From: JAUXEH01 sp965602945
GTDB lineage: Bacteria > Acidobacteriota > Aminicenantia > Aminicenantales > Aminicenantaceae
Reading direction: 5' to 3'
NCBI GenBank assembly: GCA_965602945.1
Contig: CBFDBC010000041.1
Coordinates: forward strand, 1-20,935
Length of the DNA: 20,935 nucleotides
In this document: positions 14,761 to 20,935 of the stretch, piece after piece
Layout: every line of letters begins with the position of its first letter
How positions within the stretch are numbered: position 1 is the stretch's first letter
Position numbers and translations under genes: made by a program
Notes under the pieces: generated by a model
Database searches by the model: none
Told to the model about the DNA's origin: nothing
The model's input: the letters and a program-made list of their open reading frames with translations, nothing else

Positions 14761-15303
14761 TCATTCCGGCTCCATGGTGAATTCCCAAGAGCACCAGGTG
14801 TCCTCGGGGTGATGGTCAGGCGGACAGGTGATGCAGCGGGTCCGGATCCGGGGGTCGATGGTCCGGGCGAAGCCGCTGTATTCGATGATCCCGACCTGCT
14901 TGCAGGGGAAGTCGGGGAGGCCTTTTCTTCGGCGGGCGGCCTGGACGCGGCAGTCGCGCATGTGGAAAATGCAGCGGGTGTCGCTCATGTCCACGACCTC
15001 CTGCACGTTGAGGAGGGCATAAAGCCGATACTTGAGGGCATGGACGAGCGCGGGGATCCCGCCTCCCGGCTCCAGGCCCAGGAACTGCATGATCCTCCGG
15101 GCCTCGACGACCGTGAATTTTTCCCAGGCCCGCCCATCGAGCTCCATGGCGGTCTCCAGGTCGAATCTCTCTTCCACCGCCTGAAACCATAACCCATCAT
15201 GTGCAAGCCAGTTCTTGGCCGCGTTCTCGAGGAGGGCCATCAGTTTGTCCCTGTCCAGGTCTGAGATCTCTTTCATCGTCATTCTTGATGTCACCAGGCT
15301 CAT
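14761..15303 (-). CDS. DUF6125-like cysteine-rich protein
   Basis: A 180-residue soluble protein of unknown function that I associate with DUF6125, a family distantly recalling L-2-amino-thiazoline-4-carboxylate hydrolase-like proteins. The N-terminal half contains N-W-L-A-H-D-G-L-W-F (31-40) and helix-rich sequence. The C-terminal half has six cysteines: C111, C118, C134, C157, C160 (C-I-T-C-P-P) and C171, a pattern suited to binding a metal or Fe-S cluster. The ATG at 15301-15303 overlaps the radical SAM stop (ATGA); ATGs at 15282 and 15276 are alternatives. It is last in the ten-gene run. The tight pairing suggests it works with, or is modified by, the radical SAM protein; this is inference. 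Confidence 0.8.
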   Translation of the reverse strand: MSLVTSRMTMKEISDLDRDKLMALLENAAKNWLAHDGLWFQAVEERFDLETAMELDGRAWEKFTVVEARRIMQFLGLEPGGGIPALVHALKYRLYALLNVQEVVDMSDTRCIFHMRDCRVQAARRRKGLPDFPCKQVGIIEYSGFARTIDPRIRTRCITCPPDHHPEDTWCSWEFTMEPE

Positions 15304-16256
15304 TCAGCCGAGGGCTCGTAGTATTTCCGGCCCTTGTGATAGACGATCCTGATCTCGTTGCTCCCCATCAGGATGTTCAGATGTTTTATGACTTCGTTCC
15401 GGTGGAGTCCCAGGGAGTTGGCGAGGTCGGTCAGCGTGGCCGGGCGCCGCTTGACCAGGTCGACGATGGCGGCTCCCACGGTCTCCAGGTCGGACAGCCG
15501 GGGATCTTCGGAGAAATCGGCGATGATCTCGGCCTCCGGACCGAAGATCTCCCTGATCTCTTCCATCCTCTCCTGAGTGAGAGGCCGCGCGAAGCCTTCC
15601 GCCGGGGGGCGCACCACGGTGTTGAGCTGTACCCTGTCCGGATGGATGGCGGCGGCGGCCTCCTTGAGTTCCCGGATGTGCTCGGGAGAGTCGTTGATGC
15701 CCGCCACCAGCATCACCTCGAGCCAGAACTGCCCCCGGAATTCTTTACGGAAGCGGATGAGACCCTGAATGATGTCCCGGATCTCTAGTGAGGCATGAGG
15801 GCGGTTGACTTTCTTGAACACATCCGGGGTTGCGGCATCCAGGGACGGGACGACCAGGTCGGCTTCCATCAGGGCCTGCCTGACCTCCTCCCGGGTCAGC
15901 AGCGTGCTGTTGGTGAGCACTGCCACCGGGATGTCCGTCATGGCCTTGATCTTGCGGATCAGAGAGCCCAGGCCGGAATTCAGAGTGGGTTCTCCCGAGC
16001 CTGAGAACGTGATGTAATCGATCCTTCCCCGCGAGGAGGTGACGGCATCCTGGATCTGGGAGAGGAGTTCCCGTTCTTCGAAGAAACATCCCGCCCGGTC
16101 GGTCGCTTCCGCGGTGGGGCCAAGCTGGCAGTAGACGCAGTCCAGAGTGCAGGTCTTGTAGGGGAGGATATCGACACCCAGGGAATACCCCAACCGCCTC
16201 GAAGGCACGGGGCCGTAGATGTGAATCCGGGAAGAGGATCCGGCTGGTTCACTCAA
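15300..16256 (-). CDS. Radical SAM protein with C-terminal winged helix (COG0731-like)
   Basis: A 318-residue protein. The N-terminus shows Y-G-P-V-P-S-R-R-L-G-Y-S-L-G-V-D (14-29) and the cluster motif C36-x3-C40-x2-C43, then the SAM-binding G-S-G-E-P (86-90) and a full radical SAM barrel. Residues 265-315 form a winged-helix-like domain (L-T-D-L-A-N-S-L-G-L-H-R-N-E-V-I-K-H-L), unusual for an enzyme and suggesting nucleic acid or protein binding. The start is TTG at 16254-16256, 6 bases after the DUF6485 stop; no ATG or GTG lies before the conserved motif, so TTG is the best choice. Substrate unknown. Neighbouring scaffold and carrier genes could supply its cluster. Confidence 0.87.
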   Translation of the reverse strand: MSEPAGSSSRIHIYGPVPSRRLGYSLGVDILPYKTCTLDCVYCQLGPTAEATDRAGCFFEERELLSQIQDAVTSSRGRIDYITFSGSGEPTLNSGLGSLIRKIKAMTDIPVAVLTNSTLLTREEVRQALMEADLVVPSLDAATPDVFKKVNRPHASLEIRDIIQGLIRFRKEFRGQFWLEVMLVAGINDSPEHIRELKEAAAAIHPDRVQLNTVVRPPAEGFARPLTQERMEEIREIFGPEAEIIADFSEDPRLSDLETVGAAIVDLVKRRPATLTDLANSLGLHRNEVIKHLNILMGSNEIRIVYHKGRKYYEPSAE

Positions 16257-16262
16257 TGACGT

Positions 16263-16466
16263 TTACACCCTGTCTTTGTAGATCGAGATGAAATGCCGCA
16301 GGGAGCGGTCGTAGGTCCGTTCCGCATCATCCGGGAACAAACATGCCGGGAGCTGTTCCATGCTCCAGTGATAATGGAGACATTCGCAGCACACGCCCTT
16401 CCGGCTGCAGGGATCATAGGAACAATTGCAGCGCGTCAGGTTCTTCTCTTTCTGACATTCGTCCAT
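16263..16466 (-). CDS. DUF6485-like small cysteine-rich protein
   Basis: A 67-residue protein with eight cysteines: C4, C13, C15, C20, C26, C27, C29 and C42. The segment C-x-C-x4-C-x5-C-C-x-C-x-x-Y-H matches the family I know as DUF6485, found in anaerobes and of unknown role. The cysteine spacing suggests zinc or Fe-S binding. The start is ATG 16464-16466, with GAGG 8 bases upstream; the frame stays open further upstream through the NifU gene as a shadow. It lies 17 bases after NifU and 6 before the radical SAM gene, hence in the same operon. It may be a metal-binding accessory; that is inference. Confidence 0.82.
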   Translation of the reverse strand: MDECQKEKNLTRCNCSYDPCSRKGVCCECLHYHWSMEQLPACLFPDDAERTYDRSLRHFISIYKDRV

Positions 16467-16483
16467 ACTCACATCCTCGGTAT

Positions 16484-16954
16484 TCAGGTTTTTCGATATG
16501 ACTTTTTCCAGGGAGATTTCTGCTGGTGAAGAAAATCTGCCAGGGCCGAGCGCAGCGTTTCCGAAGCCAGTTGGGCACAGTGGAGGTTGCCCTCCGGGAG
16601 GCCGCCCAGGCTCTTGATGATCGCATCGGCGCTGACGGCGGCGAGGGCCTGAGTGAGGGTCTTGCCCGCCGACAGCTCCGTGGCCATGGTCGCGCAGGAA
16701 ACCGTGGCGCCGCACCCGTCGGTGAGCCAGGTGGCCTCGGCGATGATGTCGCCTCGCATGCGGAGGAAGACCTCTATGGTGTCACCACAGGTGCCGGTCA
16801 CCTTGCCGTAGCCGTCGGGAGCCTCCATCTTCCCCATGTTGCGGGGATTCAGCCAACGTTCGATCACAGCCTCGCTGTACTCCTTGCGTGCCTGCTCCAG
16901 GATCTGATCCTGGAGGGCCTGCGCAAATTTTTCCAGATCTTCGGGTTCAGACAT
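16484..16954 (-). CDS. NifU/IscU-type Fe-S cluster scaffold
   Basis: A 156-residue scaffold on which Fe-S clusters are built before transfer. The ligands expected from IscU are all present: C56-G-D58, C81 in D-G-C-G-A, and H125-C126 in G-N-L-H-C-A. The family phrase S-L-G-G-L-P-E-G-N (115-123) is intact, and C87 is an additional cysteine. It comprises the SufE_NifU-type N-terminal domain only, without the NifU ferredoxin and C-terminal domains. I start it at ATG 16952-16954 (GAGG just upstream), since an upstream start at 17053 would overlap ArsR with unrelated sequence. A scaffold normally needs a cysteine desulfurase; none is encoded in this window. Confidence 0.92.
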   Translation of the reverse strand: MSEPEDLEKFAQALQDQILEQARKEYSEAVIERWLNPRNMGKMEAPDGYGKVTGTCGDTIEVFLRMRGDIIAEATWLTDGCGATVSCATMATELSAGKTLTQALAAVSADAIIKSLGGLPEGNLHCAQLASETLRSALADFLHQQKSPWKKSYRKT

Positions 16955-16995
16955 CTGTTTCCTCAACTCAACACGTTGTGTGGCCAGCCACGATT

Positions 16996-17268
16996 TTAAG
17001 ACATGGACTGGATCAGGGTACGGATCTTTTCCGGGTCCTTTAGGTGGTAGCATCTCAGGTTGCCTTTCTGGCAGAAATCCACGATCCCCGAGGCCTTCAG
17101 GATGCTGAGGTGCTGGGACACATTGGGTTGGCTCGACTGCAGCAGGTCCTGTATGTCACCCACGCATTTTTCGCCCCTCAGAAGGGAATCGATGATCATG
17201 AGGCGGGTCGGATGCGCCAGTGCCTTGAATGTCCGGGCCTGTCTGGTGAAGTCCTTTTCCTGAGCCAT
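16996..17268 (-). CDS. ArsR-family winged-helix repressor
   Basis: A 90-residue ArsR/SmtB-type transcription factor, expected to leave DNA when it binds a metal or thiol-reactive signal. The fold is clear: F-K-A-L-A-H-P-T-R-L-M-I-I-D-S-L (14-29), the recognition helix S-Q-P-N-V-S-Q-H-L-S-I-L (46-57) and the wing around 63-76. Three cysteines, C35 in G-E-K-C-V-G-D-I, C66 and C73, could sense metal, arsenite, sulfane sulfur or redox state; the pattern does not decide which. It sits in the middle of the operon, right after a TATAAT at 17277-17282, and lies 41 bases before NifU. It probably controls this gene set. Confidence 0.92.
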   Translation of the reverse strand: MAQEKDFTRQARTFKALAHPTRLMIIDSLLRGEKCVGDIQDLLQSSQPNVSQHLSILKASGIVDFCQKGNLRCYHLKDPEKIRTLIQSMS

Positions 17269-17276
17269 AAGAAAAT

Positions 17277-17282
17277 ATTATA
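17277..17282 (-). promoter_or_regulatory. Candidate internal -10 box before arsR (leaderless start)
   Basis: A perfect TATAAT on the minus strand lies in the 23-base AT-rich gap between DUF4405 and arsR, 8 bases before the ATG at 17268. Transcription from it would begin at or next to the ATG, giving a leaderless arsR message, and no Shine-Dalgarno sequence is seen there. No good -35 at proper distance is found, so it would need an activator or be weak. Confidence 0.35.
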
Positions 17283-17291
17283 GTCGAAAGA

Positions 17292-18128
17292 TCATTTTTT
17301 TTCCATCAACGCCTCGACTGCCGTACGAAACTCGACCAGGGTGAAGCCGTGGCGGCGGCGCAGCCGCCCCAGGGCCTCGTCCCGGGATAGATGGCCGGGC
17401 AGCCCCATCTGAGAGAGGATGCGTCCGGCCGGGATGCCGGTTTCCGCCTCAACCTGACGCAGGGTCATGCGTCCGGTGATCACAAAGGATGCCAGGTCGG
17501 TTTCCAGGCGCCCACTGATCAGTTTGGCCTCATGCTCCTGTTCACCCGCGGCTTTTTCTCCCGCGTGTCGGTCCCCGATCGCAGCCGAGGCCGCCGGCGG
17601 TGAAACTTCCCTGCTCTTCTGTATGTCCGGCGCTTCGCTCCTGTCACGTGATCCGGCAGCTGGCTCCGCAGACCTGCCCGTGGTCCCGAGGGGCGCCGGT
17701 AGCCGCCGGTCCTGTTCCGCGAGGTTTGGCTGTCCGCGTCCCTGCCCGCGGCCGAAGCCGAACTCATAATACTCGGGAGCGTTCTTGGGCAGGAACACCC
17801 AGATGGCGAAGGGAAGCAGCACGGCCCCAGTTACGATCACCCCCAGAGCGGGACGCCAGGCCCCCCTGAACAGCGTCCGGGATTTCCCCTTGATCCAGCT
17901 CCATTCCAGTATTAGATGGAAAACCAGGGCCGCGGTAAAGGCCAGGGACATGTAGAGATGGATGTGGGTCCATTGATGCCGGTGCAAACCGAGGAAGAAC
18001 TTGTCGCTCTCCTTGATCGCGGGTCCTTCCTTGAGGACGAAGGCCAGCAGCAGTCCGATAAGGATGATCCCGATCATGGCCAGGAACATCAAGACATCGA
18101 CCAGGTACTTCCAGCTGGTTTTTTTCAT
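17292..18128 (-). CDS. DUF4405 membrane protein with helical C-terminal domain
   Basis: A 278-residue inner-membrane protein. Hydrophobic helices lie at about 9-31, 58-76 and 93-113. Histidines H49, H51, H55 and H57 lie just before helix 2, with H71 inside it, an arrangement that could bind haem as in other DUF4405-type proteins (inference). Residues 125-200 are a low-complexity linker rich in Gly, Pro, Ala and charged residues. Residues 205-278 form a helical, HTH-like domain (M-T-L-R-Q-V-E-A-E-T-G-I-P, G-R-L-R-R-R-H-G-F-T) that I cannot name with certainty; it recalls a module attached to other membrane redox proteins. The ATG overlaps the PLP-enzyme stop (ATGA). It may pass electrons to or sense redox state for the cluster-building genes. 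Confidence 0.8.
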   Translation of the reverse strand: MKKTSWKYLVDVLMFLAMIGIILIGLLLAFVLKEGPAIKESDKFFLGLHRHQWTHIHLYMSLAFTAALVFHLILEWSWIKGKSRTLFRGAWRPALGVIVTGAVLLPFAIWVFLPKNAPEYYEFGFGRGQGRGQPNLAEQDRRLPAPLGTTGRSAEPAAGSRDRSEAPDIQKSREVSPPAASAAIGDRHAGEKAAGEQEHEAKLISGRLETDLASFVITGRMTLRQVEAETGIPAGRILSQMGLPGHLSRDEALGRLRRRHGFTLVEFRTAVEALMEKK

Positions 18129-19324
18129 GGGTTCGCATCCACCTTGTTCAGCGCCTGCTCCAGGTCGGCTCTCTGGTCCTCATAGCTCTCGCATCCGACC
18201 GACAAACGCACCAGATCATCGGTGATCCCGGCCTGCTCCCGTTTTTCACGTGGCACTCCGGCATGGGTCATGCTGGCCGGGTGCTGGACAAGAGACTCCA
18301 GCCCGCCCAGCGAAACGGCCAGAGCGGCCAGTTCCATGGAATTGATCATGGTTTCCCCGGCTTTGAATCCGCCATTAAGCCCGAAGCAGAGCAAAGACCC
18401 GGGGCCGCGCATCTGCGTGCTGGCCAGCTCAAACTGGGGGTGTGAGGGAAGGCCCGGGTAGTTGACCCAAGCGATCTTGGGGTGCGCTTCCAGGTATCGG
18501 GCGAGTTTAATGGCATTCTCCTGGCTTTTTTCGACCCTCAGGGCCAGGGATTTCACACCGCGCAGGGCCAGCCAGGACTGGTGCGGGTCCATTGTGCCGC
18601 CGTTGTAGATCAAGGACTTCTGGATCCGGTCGAAGAGTTCCTTGGTTTTGGGGACGATCACGCCGCCACAGATGTCGCTGTGGCCGTTGATGAACTTGGT
18701 CACGCTGTGGTAGACGATATCCGCGCCCAGATCCAGGGGGTTCTGCAGGATCGGGCTGGCGAAGGTGTTGTCCACCATGAACGTGATGCCGTGTTCGTGG
18801 GCCAGCTCGGCACAGGCCCGGAGGTCGGAGATACTCATGGTCGGATTGGCCGGCGTCTCGACAAAGAGGACCTTCGTGTTGGGCCGAATGCAGGCCTTGA
18901 TCGCGTCAAGGTCCGATGTGTCGACATAGTCGTATTCCACGCCGAACTTTGCGAAGAAGACTTCGACCAACAGACGGGATGGTCCATAGACCGCGTTTGT
19001 GCCGATGATGTGAGCCTCCTGGTCGAGCAGGGCCATGAGCAGAGTGGAGAGGGCAGCCATTCCGGTAGCCGTAGCCAGCCCGCCGTAGCCATGTTCCAGG
19101 TAGGCGATGTTGTCCTCGAAGGCCTTGGTGGTCGGATTCCCGATGCGGGTGTAGATGTAGCCGTCTTCCCTGCCGGCGAAACGGGCGGCACCCTGGGCCG
19201 CATCCTTGAATGCGAAGGTCGATGACTGGTAGATGGGCATGCTGACACCGCCGTAGGTCGGGTCGGGATGCTGTCCGGCATGGATGACCGCGGTCTGTGT
19301 GTCAAGGTTGTTTCGGTCTTTCAC
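18125..19324 (-). CDS. Trans-sulfuration PLP enzyme (cystathionine/methionine gamma-lyase family)
   Basis: A 399-residue Cys/Met-metabolism PLP enzyme. The PLP lysine is K210 in H-S-V-T-K-F-I-N-G-H; phosphate-binding Y58 and R60 are in Y-T-R-I-G-N-P-T; the ring-stacking Y113 is in V-Y-G-P; and D185 is in V-D-N-T. The family includes cystathionine gamma-synthase, cystathionine and methionine gamma-lyases and O-acetylhomoserine sulfhydrylase. The position of the methionine gamma-lyase cysteine (C116 in Pseudomonas numbering) is P115 here, so a classical methionine gamma-lyase is less likely. The start is GTG 19322-19324 with GAGGAG 7 bases upstream, 11 bases after the CGGC gene. In this operon a sulfur-releasing (H2S or persulfide) role is attractive but unproven. 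Confidence 0.9.
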   Translation of the reverse strand: MKDRNNLDTQTAVIHAGQHPDPTYGGVSMPIYQSSTFAFKDAAQGAARFAGREDGYIYTRIGNPTTKAFEDNIAYLEHGYGGLATATGMAALSTLLMALLDQEAHIIGTNAVYGPSRLLVEVFFAKFGVEYDYVDTSDLDAIKACIRPNTKVLFVETPANPTMSISDLRACAELAHEHGITFMVDNTFASPILQNPLDLGADIVYHSVTKFINGHSDICGGVIVPKTKELFDRIQKSLIYNGGTMDPHQSWLALRGVKSLALRVEKSQENAIKLARYLEAHPKIAWVNYPGLPSHPQFELASTQMRGPGSLLCFGLNGGFKAGETMINSMELAALAVSLGGLESLVQHPASMTHAGVPREKREQAGITDDLVRLSVGCESYEDQRADLEQALNKVDANP

Positions 19325-19335
19325 AAGATTTCTCC

Positions 19336-19779
19336 TCAGTTGTAGTCTTCCTGCAGGGCCGGGTCCTCCTGCATCAGGTCGCCCGCTAACTTGTCCATGT
19401 TGCTCTGCTTCCAGAACGGCAGGTCGGCGTGGGCCTGCATGTACTTTAACGGGATGGGATGGGTCCCGATCTTCACCGGGATGCCGTATCGGCTCTCGAT
19501 GAACTGCTTGAAGTGACGGATCCGGGGGCAGGGGGGATATCCCACGACCAGGCCGGTGGCCAGGTGGATGACGTCCGCTCCGTTCTTGATCATCTCTTCG
19601 GGAACGTATTCCACGTTGCCGCCGGGGCAACCCCCGCAGGTGGAATATCCCACCAGCTCCACGTCCTCATCCTTGGGATAGATGGAAAACGCTCCCACCC
19701 GCTCGCGCAGTGCCCGCAGGCACTTACCGCCGCCGCAGGTATGATAGCGCCCGCAGATGATGATGCCGATTTTCTTCAT
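19336..19779 (-). CDS. CGGC-domain putative metal-binding protein
   Basis: A 147-residue protein of the CGGC family, predicted metal-binding and common in anaerobic bacteria and archaea. It has C9, C15 and C20 (C-G-R-Y-H-T-C-G-G-G-K-C), the name-giving C-G-G-C at 48-51 in S-T-C-G-G-C-P-G-G-N, C84 in P-P-C-P and H107 in G-T-H-P-I-P. The alternating hydrophobic strands (K-K-I-G-I-I-I-C, A-D-V-I-H-L-A-T-G) suggest a flavodoxin-like alpha/beta fold. The ATG overlaps the Mrp stop (ATGA), so the two are probably made in fixed ratio. No enzymatic function is known to me. Confidence 0.9.
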   Translation of the reverse strand: MKKIGIIICGRYHTCGGGKCLRALRERVGAFSIYPKDEDVELVGYSTCGGCPGGNVEYVPEEMIKNGADVIHLATGLVVGYPPCPRIRHFKQFIESRYGIPVKIGTHPIPLKYMQAHADLPFWKQSNMDKLAGDLMQEDPALQEDYN

Positions 19780-20594
19780 GTCGTCTCCTCCCCGGCTTTT
19801 GCTTGGCTCAGGATCTTCTCCACGATCTCCAGAAAAGCCTGGCTGGCTTCTGAATCTGGGTGGCTGTCCAGGAAGGACTTGCCCGCGTCACCCAGGATCA
19901 CGATCTCGGGCGTGATGGGGATCCCTCCTAGAAACGGTATTGCCAGTTCCGCCGCCGCCGCTTCTCCGCCCCCTTTCTTGAACAGGTCGATATTTTTACC
20001 GCAGTGCGGGCAGGACATGCCGCTCATGTTCTCGATGATGCCCATGAGTGTGAGGTTCAGCTTGCGGGCGAAGGCCACGGCGCGGCGCGAGTCCAGGAGC
20101 GAGACCTCCTGGGGTGTGGTGACGACCACCGCACCCGTGGCCGGGATGAGCTGTGCTACGGAAAGGGGCTCATCGCCGGTCCCGGGGGGGGAGTCGATGA
20201 TCAGCCAGTCCAGTTCTCCCCATTTGACGTCGCCCAGGAACTGCTGGATGGCCTTCATCTTCATGGGTCCCCGCCAGATCACGGGAAGGTTGGGGTCCTG
20301 CAGCAGGAAAGACATGGAGATAAGGCTGAGGTTGTCGTTGACCGCCACGGGCTGGATCCCCTCGCTCGAAACCTCGAGCTGGCGGTCCTCCATCCCCAAC
20401 ATCTTGGCCAGGTTGGGGCCGTGGATGTCCACATCCAGGAGCCCGACTTTCATGCCTTTCCTGGCGAGGGCTAGGGCCAGGTTAGCGGCCACGGTGCTCT
20501 TGCCGACGCCCCCTTTGCCGCTGAACACCAGCAGGCGGTGCTTGATCTTCTCCAGGGTCTCCGTGATCTTCTTTTGGTCTTGTTCCTCCGGCAT
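19776..20594 (-). CDS. mrp: Mrp/ApbC/Nbp35-type Fe-S carrier ATPase
   Basis: A 272-residue P-loop ATPase that binds a 4Fe-4S cluster between two subunits and hands it to target proteins. It shows the deviant Walker A G-K-G-G-V-G-K-S (26-33), D-S-P-P-G-T-G-D-E (134-142), and the cluster-binding C195-x2-C198 in S-C-P-H-C-G. It lacks the N-terminal DUF59 domain of longer Mrp proteins and the N-terminal ferredoxin motif of eukaryotic Nbp35. The ATG at 20592-20594 shares one base with the preceding stop (TGATG), which marks translational coupling. The frame is open upstream to 20906 but overlaps the NifX-like gene, so I reject a longer form. Confidence 0.93.
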   Translation of the reverse strand: MPEEQDQKKITETLEKIKHRLLVFSGKGGVGKSTVAANLALALARKGMKVGLLDVDIHGPNLAKMLGMEDRQLEVSSEGIQPVAVNDNLSLISMSFLLQDPNLPVIWRGPMKMKAIQQFLGDVKWGELDWLIIDSPPGTGDEPLSVAQLIPATGAVVVTTPQEVSLLDSRRAVAFARKLNLTLMGIIENMSGMSCPHCGKNIDLFKKGGGEAAAAELAIPFLGGIPITPEIVILGDAGKSFLDSHPDSEASQAFLEIVEKILSQAKAGEETT

Positions 20595-20935
20595 CACGTC
20601 AACCCCAAAGCGAAGTTCTGGATGGCTTCCCGGATCGTCCCGGAGGCCCCGCTGATGATCTGGACACCGGCGGCCTGGAGGACCTGGTCGGCCTTGGGCC
20701 CAACCTGTCCGGTCAGGACGATGCGCACGCCTTTGTCCACGAGCATCTGGGCCGAGCCGATGCCGGCGCCCTGGGCATCCTCCAGGTAGGGATTCCTCAC
20801 GGCCTCTATCTGCTGGGCAGACGGATCCAGGATGAGGAAATAGGGCGCCCGGCCGAAACGCGGATCGATATCCGAATCCATCCCTTTGTCCGTGGCGGTC
20901 AGGCATATCTTGGCCCCCGGAGGGATCGCCTGCGG
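20594..20935 (-). CDS. NifX/NifB-associated (dinitrogenase Fe-Mo cofactor type) protein, 5' end outside window
   Basis: The C-terminal 113 residues of a protein of the Nitro_FeMo-Co family (NifX, NafY, MTH1175-like), small ribonuclease-H-like domains that bind metal-sulfur cofactors. The pattern K-I-C-L-T-A-T-D-K-G-M-D-S-D-I-D-P-R-F-G-R-A-P-Y at the start and G-V-R-I-V-L-T-G-Q-V-G-P-K-A further on are typical. In simple members a Met stands directly before K-I; here the frame continues upstream (A-I-P-P-G-A-K-I) to the window edge. The protein therefore has an N-terminal extension, perhaps a fused DUF134-type domain. No nitrogenase genes are seen, so a general cofactor or cluster-handling role is likelier than nitrogen fixation. 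Confidence 0.85.
   Translation of the reverse strand, partial: PQAIPPGAKICLTATDKGMDSDIDPRFGRAPYFLILDPSAQQIEAVRNPYLEDAQGAGIGSAQMLVDKGVRIVLTGQVGPKADQVLQAAGVQIISGASGTIREAIQNFALGLT

Noticed and set aside
18482..19225. 247-codon plus-strand open frame opposite the trans-sulfuration enzyme
   Set aside because: The opposite strand encodes a fully conserved PLP enzyme. No motif or ribosome binding site supports the plus frame.
18125..19324. Naming the PLP enzyme methionine gamma-lyase
   Set aside because: The diagnostic active-site cysteine position is a proline, so only the family can be given.
20595..20906. Longer form of Mrp starting near 20906
   Set aside because: This stretch is the NifX-like gene in another frame. 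The ATG at 20594 shares a base with its stop and opens a standard Mrp sequence.
20594..20935. Nitrogen fixation cluster because of NifX- and NifU-like genes
   Set aside because: No nifH, nifD, nifK, nifE, nifN or nifB is present. Both families also serve general Fe-S roles in non-fixing anaerobes.

Overview
The window is GC-rich, gene-dense bacterial chromosome. Several traits point to a diderm anaerobe: a lipoprotein M16 peptidase, a periplasmic binding protein, three radical-SAM/Fe-S type genes, a NifU scaffold and Mrp. The mix of GH172/DUF2961, paired M16 peptidases, an aromatic-amino-acid decarboxylase and DUF4405/DUF6125/DUF6485 proteins would fit Candidatus Aminicenantes, a related Acidobacteriota lineage, or a desulfobacterial group. 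That placement is a guess from gene content, with no marker gene in the window to settle it. No rRNA, tRNA, CRISPR array, insertion sequence or phage gene was recognised.

Layout. (1) 1-3070, minus strand: a BtuF/FepB-type binding protein, an ABC ATPase and a FecCD/BtuC-type permease, overlapping end to start, followed by a YhcC-type radical SAM gene cut by the window edge. (2) 3071-3838: a 768-base intergenic region with two outward-facing sigma70-like promoters, a 13-bp perfect hairpin and a rho-independent terminator. (3) 3839-6989, plus strand: an aromatic amino acid decarboxylase, a stand-alone B3/4 (PheRS editing-like) domain protein and a PAP2 membrane phosphatase. (4) 6973-12742, minus strand: an active plus an inactive M16 peptidase, a secreted DUF2961/GH172 protein and a GDSL esterase. 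(5) 13046-14664, minus strand: trmO and ilvE as separate genes with real gaps between them. (6) 14761-20935, minus strand: a tightly packed ten-gene run: NifX-like protein, Mrp ATPase, CGGC protein, trans-sulfuration PLP enzyme, DUF4405 membrane protein, ArsR regulator, NifU scaffold, DUF6485 Cys-rich protein, radical SAM protein with winged helix, and DUF6125 Cys-rich protein.

How the genes may work together. Region 6 is the most interesting part. It joins an Fe-S scaffold (NifU), an Fe-S carrier ATPase (Mrp), a NifX-type cofactor-binding protein and several cysteine-rich proteins to a PLP enzyme of the family that can release sulfur from Cys or Met, with an ArsR-type switch inside the run. 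No IscS/NifS/SufS desulfurase is present here. It reads as a sulfur- or redox-responsive cluster-assembly or metal-handling unit; this is inference from context. Region 1 is probably corrinoid or ferric-chelate uptake. Region 4 couples envelope proteolysis with glycan breakdown. Region 3 links an aromatic decarboxylase to a protein resembling the PheRS editing domain, through a 4-base overlap.
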